From positions 36,449,334 through 36,513,333 of the forward strand of contig JBOZIK010000001.1 of NCBI GenBank assembly GCA_051453625.1: a stretch of DNA of 64,000 nt, in the 5' to 3' direction. Source of the stretch: Welwitschia mirabilis. Its lineage: Eukaryota > Gnetophyta > Gnetopsida > Welwitschiales. Positions within the stretch are counted from its first letter, which is position 1; each line of letters starts with the position of its first letter. The notes under the pieces were generated by a model, which saw only the letters and a program-made list of their open reading frames with translations, was not told the origin of the DNA and did not search any database. Below are positions 58,861 to 64,000 of this stretch, one piece after another. The position numbers were made by a program, and so were the translations under genes.

Positions 58861-60900
58861 TTATAAAGGTCTGAATGATGATGACGAACATGCTATGGGT
58901 GGTACCCAAGTATATGGAGCTCTCCCTTTTAAGTTCTTATTTCCAAGAAGGGCACAGTTTGGAAGAAATAGAAGCAAAAATCAATGAAAGAAAGAAAGAG
59001 AGAAGAACTCCATCAGAGAGGAATGAAGTGGAGATGCTTAATTAAAAAGGAAAAACATAGTAATCAAAGACTATAAAAGGATCAATGTTAAACACAGTGT
59101 CGGGGGCCAACAAAGTTGGCAAACAGGAGGGAAGACAAATAGCAGTAGTAGTAAAAGCATTCTGTGCTTCCTAAAGGCATAATTAAAATTTCACTATCTC
59201 TAACACCCCAACTTTAATTACCCTAATTAACCATAATATTTTTTTAATATAGTTATTAACTATCATGCACAATGGAACCTAGGATCAATCCTATTTAGAC
59301 TCTGTTAATACATTATAAGATTTAAAATAATTAGAAAATATAATTATTACTTAACCATAGACCCTCTTGGTTTGCATACAATAACGATGTCAAATTTGTG
59401 TTCTATATTTATTTNNNNNNNNNNNNNNNNNNNNNNNNNNNNNNNNNNNNNNNNNNNNNNNNNNNNNNNNNNNNNNNNNNNNNNNNNNNNNNNNNNNNNN
59501 NNNNNNNNNNNNNNTTACATAGTTTAGAAACTCTATTAATTAAAGCTTGCAAAATGTGGGTTATAACACTATCACAAATTCAATATGACCTCTATTGCTT
59601 CAACTGTTCTCAAGTAGAGAGCAACATCGCCAACCTAGTACAGGAGCTCATCTTAAATGATTCCCATGTTACTCTAGCACTTCTGTGTCTTGCTTTTCAT
59701 GATTACTTTGTTGAGGGTTGTGACATGTCTAGGATCCTATAAAACATGTCTGATTTACAGTCAGAGAGACATTATTATGCTTAGTGTGAGAGATGTCGTC
59801 AAAATGATGGAAGATTTGTATTATCCACTGGACGTATGAAGAAGAGACCACTTTTGATTTTGTGATCTTCAATAGCTAGAAATTTGATCTTGATGAAGCA
59901 TTAGCTTATCAAAATATTTGCTTGAAGATGCACCAATGCACACTTAAAGCGGCTGAAATCAAAGGTTTCATGGCCTGTGAGATCAGAAGAATGCTACCAT
60001 TACTAGATGTCTAGATCTGCTTTTCTTTCCATTTTTAAACAAATTCACAAAGTTAACATTATGATGGCAAGCTTCGTAACCATATCCAGAGGGCCAAGGG
60101 ACAAAATGAATATAGGAAGCAGGCATTTTCCATGGAAAAAGATTCTACGATAGAGAAGGGAAGACAAGGTTGGCTGAATCAAGGGAGATAGTAAAATTGA
60201 ATCACGATAAAGCACAAAATAGAGGGAGGGATCAAAAAAGAAGCAATTCAAAGGTAAGGGATAACACAAGAAAAGATAAGAGAAGAATGACAAAGATGTA
60301 GAGGGATGAATCGACCAATGACATTTCAGACAGAAGTACATCACCATAAATTAGAAACGTGGCATCAAGAAGGTAACAAGTGCTCCATGAAACAAATATG
60401 GCAAGCTAAGACACAACCAAATGAAAAGCTCTGATGCAAAATTAAAAAGAGTCAACATCAACCATCAACCCCAGGAAATCATCGTTAAAAATCATGTTGT
60501 CCTTTGCTTTTACATCATCTAACTAGTTACGATATTAACATCTGCTTTTGAGACAAAGAAAATTTCATTGCAATCACACCACTTGACTATCCTATTAAAA
60601 TCGTAACAACTTTAAAAGTCAATTATCCATTTGTAATCACTAAAAATGTTCCATCTTTTCTTGTTTACTTACAATGCTCACAATACGACAAAGTCTAAAA
60701 ATGCTTTTTCACAAATTATTATAAGTCAAAATCACCTTCTTCTTAACTTATTTGCACTAGAACCTTTGTTAATTCATGAAATAACGCCTTTGAGATACAT
60801 AAATGCGATATAATTAATCTTGGGAAAAGAAATTAAACAAACATTACCGAAATTCAAACATTTGTAAATATGAGGTAAAATAAAAGTCTAGCCACATGGA
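58861..60900. other. Intergenic stretch with a 100-N gap, no gene identified
   Basis: Follows the last traces of copy B. 59415-59514 is N. An open piece after the gap (59515-59742, 'LVQELILNDSHVTLALLCLA') is not recognised and has no start. At 60415-60480 there is a short match to 22735-22800 including a TTGCATCAGAGC primer-site-like word on the minus strand. The remainder is AT-rich. Confidence 0.45.
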
Positions 60901-60902
60901 GT

Positions 60903-61204
60903 TTAGTCGAGGATGAGAGGGTTTGGAAGGGCGGTGATTCCTGGGATATTGCTGTAGCAGATCTCAATCGCAAGTTTCTTCAGTATTTCCCTTACCTTCT
61001 GCAACTTGGAATACACAAATCCATTCGAACTTCGACACGGTGACTGTTTCTTTGAACACTGAGATCTTGGATTATCCGTCGCAGGGGACAATGGAGCACG
61101 TACTATAAATCTGTTCAAGATCCACAAGCTGGAATGCCGGGTGTTTCCAGGTTTTTCTTTCCCCTGGTAAGGCGTCAGCCTGGTTCGTTTCTCACTAATT
61201 GTCT
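60903..61204 (-). other. Open frame without ATG, divergent from the TMEM161 gene
   Basis: The minus strand is open for about 100 codons from a stop near 61205 to a TAA at 60903, and includes 'GFVYSKLQKVREILKKLAIE' and ends 'ALPNPLILD'. No ATG is present in this frame; a reported start at 61127 would be TTG, unlikely in a plant nuclear gene. The region is GC-richer than its surroundings, so long frames may arise by chance, and other frames are also partly open. It could be the promoter/5' UTR of the adjacent gene, or a 3' exon relic. Confidence 0.2.
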
Positions 61205-61253
61205 AGTTTATCTTTAAAGCGTTCTCTTAGGTCTTAGAATTGGTTACCTTTTT

Positions 61254-61267
61254 ACTAGGGTTTTGTT
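61254..61267 (+). promoter_or_regulatory. Telo-box-like motif upstream of the TMEM161 gene
   Basis: ACTAGGGTTTTGTT contains AGGGTTTT, a motif common near plant transcription starts. It lies about 170 bp before the ATG. No TATA box was confidently placed. Weak evidence on its own. Confidence 0.3.
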
Positions 61268-61433
61268 AGAGCGGTTGTACTCGGCTTTCGCTTTTGCACA
61301 TACTTACTTGAATTCTTGAAAATCATTGGTTCAAGAACACAGAAGCATGCATTGATTGATATTCCGTTTGTATAAAAGCTTTTTCTGAGAGCCAGAAACA
61401 TTTTGGTTGAGCGAAGAAGAAACTTTGAAAACA

Positions 61434-63170
61434 ATGATTTTGTATGCGAGATTGGCAATTTATGCCCTAGTTTCTATTTGCGCAAGCTTCTTGTTAACGA
61501 CTTTTAGGGTTTCAATATGGATTTTGGATGGTCTGCATACATATATTCATCCTGAAAGCATAGAAAATCGAGATCAAGGAGGCCCAAGAGCGCTTATCAA
61601 GAGGCCTGGGATGTACAATGGATCCGCTGATGGTGATGAAGATCTTTCACAAGCCAAAGGCAAGGCAAAGGGCAATAAATCGAAAAAGGACAAAGGCATT
61701 GATTCTCACTTTAATGATGCCAATGCCCAAATATTTCGACTTCGACTGGGAGATTCTCATATACAGACACGAGAATATTTTAAGGAATACGATGAAGCTC
61801 TTATTTATGCTGCTTTAGCGTTGTCAAATCTCCTTGTTTATAAACTTCTTCCAGAATGCTCAACCAAAGAAGCCAAAGCTATTACCATGTTTTTCAGCGG
61901 GGATCTTGTTCCCTTTTTTGTAGGTTTCTATGCAGTTTACAAATTAGCTCGAATTCTTTTCAGGATATCGTTGGAAAGATCGGCATCCAGGAATTCTGAG
62001 AAACTTTTGAGTGTTCTCGTAGGTGTTGTAGGGTTTGTTGCATCTCTTCTAGTGCTTTATGTGTTTACGCCTTCTTCAGTGGACCTAAGAATAGGCATTG
62101 AAAAGAGGCAACACTATCAGAAGGATGGACAGAACTCACCTCTGTTGGGGTATATGAAATTTTTCTTGGCAATGTTTTCAGGTTGGCTTGCGGCTCTCCT
62201 TTTTATTCCCGCTCATAAAAGTGTTAGGTCGTTTTGGCTGGGCACTGATCAGCTTATGTGGAATTTGTCTGTTCTTGGTTCTGGAAAGATTGTTCGGACT
62301 TTGATGTATTTAAATGTTGTGATGCCTGTCTTTACGTCATTGCTCTGGATAAAGCCTATGGCTAATACATTCATCTTACAGTCCTGGGAACATCAAAAGT
62401 CACATAACGTGATACGTGGTAGTACCCTCTTCCAATCTGATATGAACGGTAAAGATGGAGAAAACAATGAATGTTTTCATTATAAGCGGGACATTGATTA
62501 TAACTCTGAGCTTCAGCCTGATGTTTCAGAATGCTTATCTTCAAATTCAGGACTCAGATTCACTGAGTCGTGTGTGGGTAAAGAGGAAAGACTTGCCCAA
62601 GACTCATGCAGTGACGGTCAATATCCGGTTTCAAGTTCAGTTTCTGATAGAACTAATGACAGAGATGGAAGAATAAAATGCTACTCCTGGGGAAGTTTTG
62701 ACATATCTTGTCAAGAAAACTGGAGTCAAAACATTGGCATGCATTATGAGGATTTTAAGCGATTTAGAGTTTGGTGTCTTTTGTTTACAGCGGTGTTGCA
62801 GTTATTGCTGATGCGAACAAATCTTCAGATGTATTTAAATGAAGCTGTCTTAAGCTGGTACCAGAGGCTGCACAGCAGCAAAGTGCCTAATCTTGATTTT
62901 AGTAGAGCCAAGCTTTTTCTGCACAATCATTTTATTTGTCTCGTTGTACTGCAGTTCTTCATCCCAGGTGCCTTGACACTATTACTTTTAGGTTTGTCTC
63001 AGATGAAAGATAGCAGTTTTTCCGGTATGTCTGTTTTAGGAAGTATATCTTCTTCATCAAGAATCATTGAGGAAACATCTGTTTACTTAGCTTGGTGGAT
63101 ACAACTTGTCTGGGCAATCCTAACTTGTTCCATCCTTGCCCTATACCGTCCTGGGCTTCAGATACTTTAG
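61434..63170 (+). CDS. TMEM161-family multi-pass membrane protein
   Basis: 578-residue protein from an uninterrupted frame. I start at the ATG at 61434; an in-frame TTG 27 bases upstream is not a likely plant start. About nine hydrophobic segments are seen: roughly 5-33, 122-140, 150-178, 190-212, 238-259, 284-307, 445-462, 495-520 and 549-571. Blocks 'SGWLAALLFIPAHKSVRSFW' (249-268) and 'VVMPVFTSLLWIKPMANTFI' (295-314) resemble the conserved centre of animal TMEM161A/B (known to affect membrane excitability and cilia-related signalling in animals). A basic, Lys-rich loop lies at 73-88 and a long hydrophilic loop at 315-440. Plant function is not known to me. The gene is intact, of normal codon content, and the only such gene here. 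Confidence 0.8.
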   Translation: MILYARLAIYALVSICASFLLTTFRVSIWILDGLHTYIHPESIENRDQGGPRALIKRPGMYNGSADGDEDLSQAKGKAKGNKSKKDKGIDSHFNDANAQIFRLRLGDSHIQTREYFKEYDEALIYAALALSNLLVYKLLPECSTKEAKAITMFFSGDLVPFFVGFYAVYKLARILFRISLERSASRNSEKLLSVLVGVVGFVASLLVLYVFTPSSVDLRIGIEKRQHYQKDGQNSPLLGYMKFFLAMFSGWLAALLFIPAHKSVRSFWLGTDQLMWNLSVLGSGKIVRTLMYLNVVMPVFTSLLWIKPMANTFILQSWEHQKSHNVIRGSTLFQSDMNGKDGENNECFHYKRDIDYNSELQPDVSECLSSNSGLRFTESCVGKEERLAQDSCSDGQYPVSSSVSDRTNDRDGRIKCYSWGSFDISCQENWSQNIGMHYEDFKRFRVWCLLFTAVLQLLLMRTNLQMYLNEAVLSWYQRLHSSKVPNLDFSRAKLFLHNHFICLVVLQFFIPGALTLLLLGLSQMKDSSFSGMSVLGSISSSSRIIEETSVYLAWWIQLVWAILTCSILALYRPGLQIL

Positions 63171-63281
63171 ACTTATAGCCATCTTCTATCTTTATTGTTG
63201 TTACTCCCTTTGATGTCACTGGGAATATAGATATTCCAGCAAGTTGGGATTTTGCAAATTGCAACCCTCGTTTGCCATTGC

Positions 63282-63323
63282 TTTTTTTTTTTTTTTAATT
63301 TTCTTTTCTTCCTTTCTCTTTTT

Positions 63324-63354
<31 letters not shown>

Positions 63355-63357
63355 AGA

Positions 63358-63403
<46 letters not shown>
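63282..63403 (+). repeat. T-run and compound (GT)n(GA)n microsatellite
   Basis: T15 at 63282-63296, then (TG)n about 63323-63353 passing directly into (AG)n about 63354-63403. It lies 110-235 bp after the stop codon, probably in the 3' UTR, and is likely length-polymorphic. ORFs across it on the minus strand are repeat artefacts. Confidence 0.92.
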
Positions 63404-63406
<3 letters not shown>

Positions 63407-63536
63407 TGTCTCAATGACTGTCCCTACAGCTTCGTCCATTGTTCATCCTTGACCTTTAAAATTATTCTTCATCCAGAAATGGATGGTGTTAATTGTCTTC
63501 TTTATAGTCTGCTTCACCACCCGATATTCCAAATAT

Positions 63537-63542
63537 AATAAA
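63537..63542 (+). terminator. Candidate poly-A signal of the TMEM161 gene
   Basis: AATAAA about 370 bp after the stop codon, the first such hexamer seen in a suitable AT-rich context. Plant poly-A signals are loose, so this is a suggestion only. Confidence 0.35.
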
Positions 63543-64000
63543 CAAGTTAAAAAAGCCAGTATTTTGATGTTGCCTGAAGAAGGACTTAGCTGATTGATTT
63601 CTTGAAGTCGTCTGTGAACATGCATGCAGTAGTACTTGATAATATTATCGTTTAACTGAATAACTGAATAAGATAAGGATGGAGCTAGAAACAAAAACTG
63701 GATTCTTTGTGGCTCACTAGTTTGCATTTATAGTTGTCACTGTACCTTGACATGTAACAAATGGAAATCAGTGCATCCACATCTCAATCTTGTTTCTTCT
63801 AAGTTCTCAAACTAACTGCATGTTGAGTTTCAGATATTGTGGGCTGTGTTCAAACTTGCAACTTTCTCATGGTGTAGTTTATTTAGAAATCCACAAGAAG
63901 CAAAATTACTATTACAGTTGTATCGACCAATTATTGATTCTCATCTGCATGCTAATGCAAGCAAATGAGATGGACAAGAAAACAGAAAACAAAAAACAAA
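63543..64000. other. Downstream flank, nothing identified
   Basis: No coding signal. GAGTTTCAGATATTG near 63825 resembles an acceptor, but the upstream frame already ends in a natural C-terminal membrane segment, so a further coding exon is not needed. Confidence 0.4.

Noticed and set aside
61407-61433. Upstream extension of the TMEM161 frame
   Set aside because: It would begin at TTG, not used as a normal start in plant nuclear genes; the ATG at 61434 gives a protein beginning directly with a membrane segment, as in the family.
63173-63439. Minus-strand frame with Ser-Leu and Thr-His repeats
   Set aside because: Product of translating the (GT)n(GA)n microsatellite.
1-64000. Search for CRISPR arrays, operons, phage or bacterial defence genes
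   Set aside because: The window is plant nuclear repeat DNA; the short-word arrays have irregular spacing and no associated genes.

Overview
This is AT-rich plant nuclear DNA dominated by transposable elements. It contains one clearly intact gene at the far right and broken by several runs of N, as in a draft assembly. Evidence for a plant: L1-type LINEs whose first ORF carries a DUF4283-like domain, a Copia element with a tRNA-iMet primer site, Gypsy remnants with the 'CQYHxxxGHxxxxC' gag motif, and GTGAGT-type splice signals. The large repeat load suggests a big plant genome, possibly a gymnosperm, but the sequence does not fix the species.

Layout. 1-3.9 kb: decayed L1 LINE on the minus strand, cut by the window edge. 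3.9-7.5 kb: little recognisable, except a minus-strand exon-like fragment at 6.1-6.6 kb. From 7,468 to about 22.1 kb (copy A) and from 35,725 to about 58.9 kb (copy B) the window holds two direct copies of one mosaic segment, about 10-15% diverged by eye. Each copy carries a Gypsy integrase fragment, two degenerate short-repeat arrays and a plus-strand L1 LINE. Copy A is split by a 4.6 kb Copia element (17,314-21,915, duplicated target AAATG), and copy B preserves the empty site. Copy B is split by a roughly 1.4 kb insertion (36,682-38,083, duplicated target CTAAT) and by an 11 kb LTR element (47,707-58,777) that has a decayed protease but no reverse transcriptase or integrase that I can find.

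The spacer (22.8-35.7 kb) holds a degenerate minus-strand Gypsy element. Its gag/protease part (32.1-34.3 kb) is separated from its RT/RNase H/integrase part (23.7-26.9 kb) by about 5 kb of unidentified sequence. Inside that sequence sits an unusual 'LTR-only' Copia derivative (28,935-30,772): two 0.8-0.9 kb LTRs around about 59 bp holding only a primer site and a polypurine tract, with a CATTT target duplication. A tRNA-derived SINE lies at 34.3-34.6 kb.

The only intact protein-coding gene is at 61,434-63,170 (+): a 578-residue multi-pass membrane protein of the TMEM161 family, with a compound GT/GA microsatellite in its likely 3' UTR. I see no rRNA, tRNA, CRISPR or bacterial-type system. 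The interest is in nested repeat architecture, a dated insertion order, and a few unidentified fragments.
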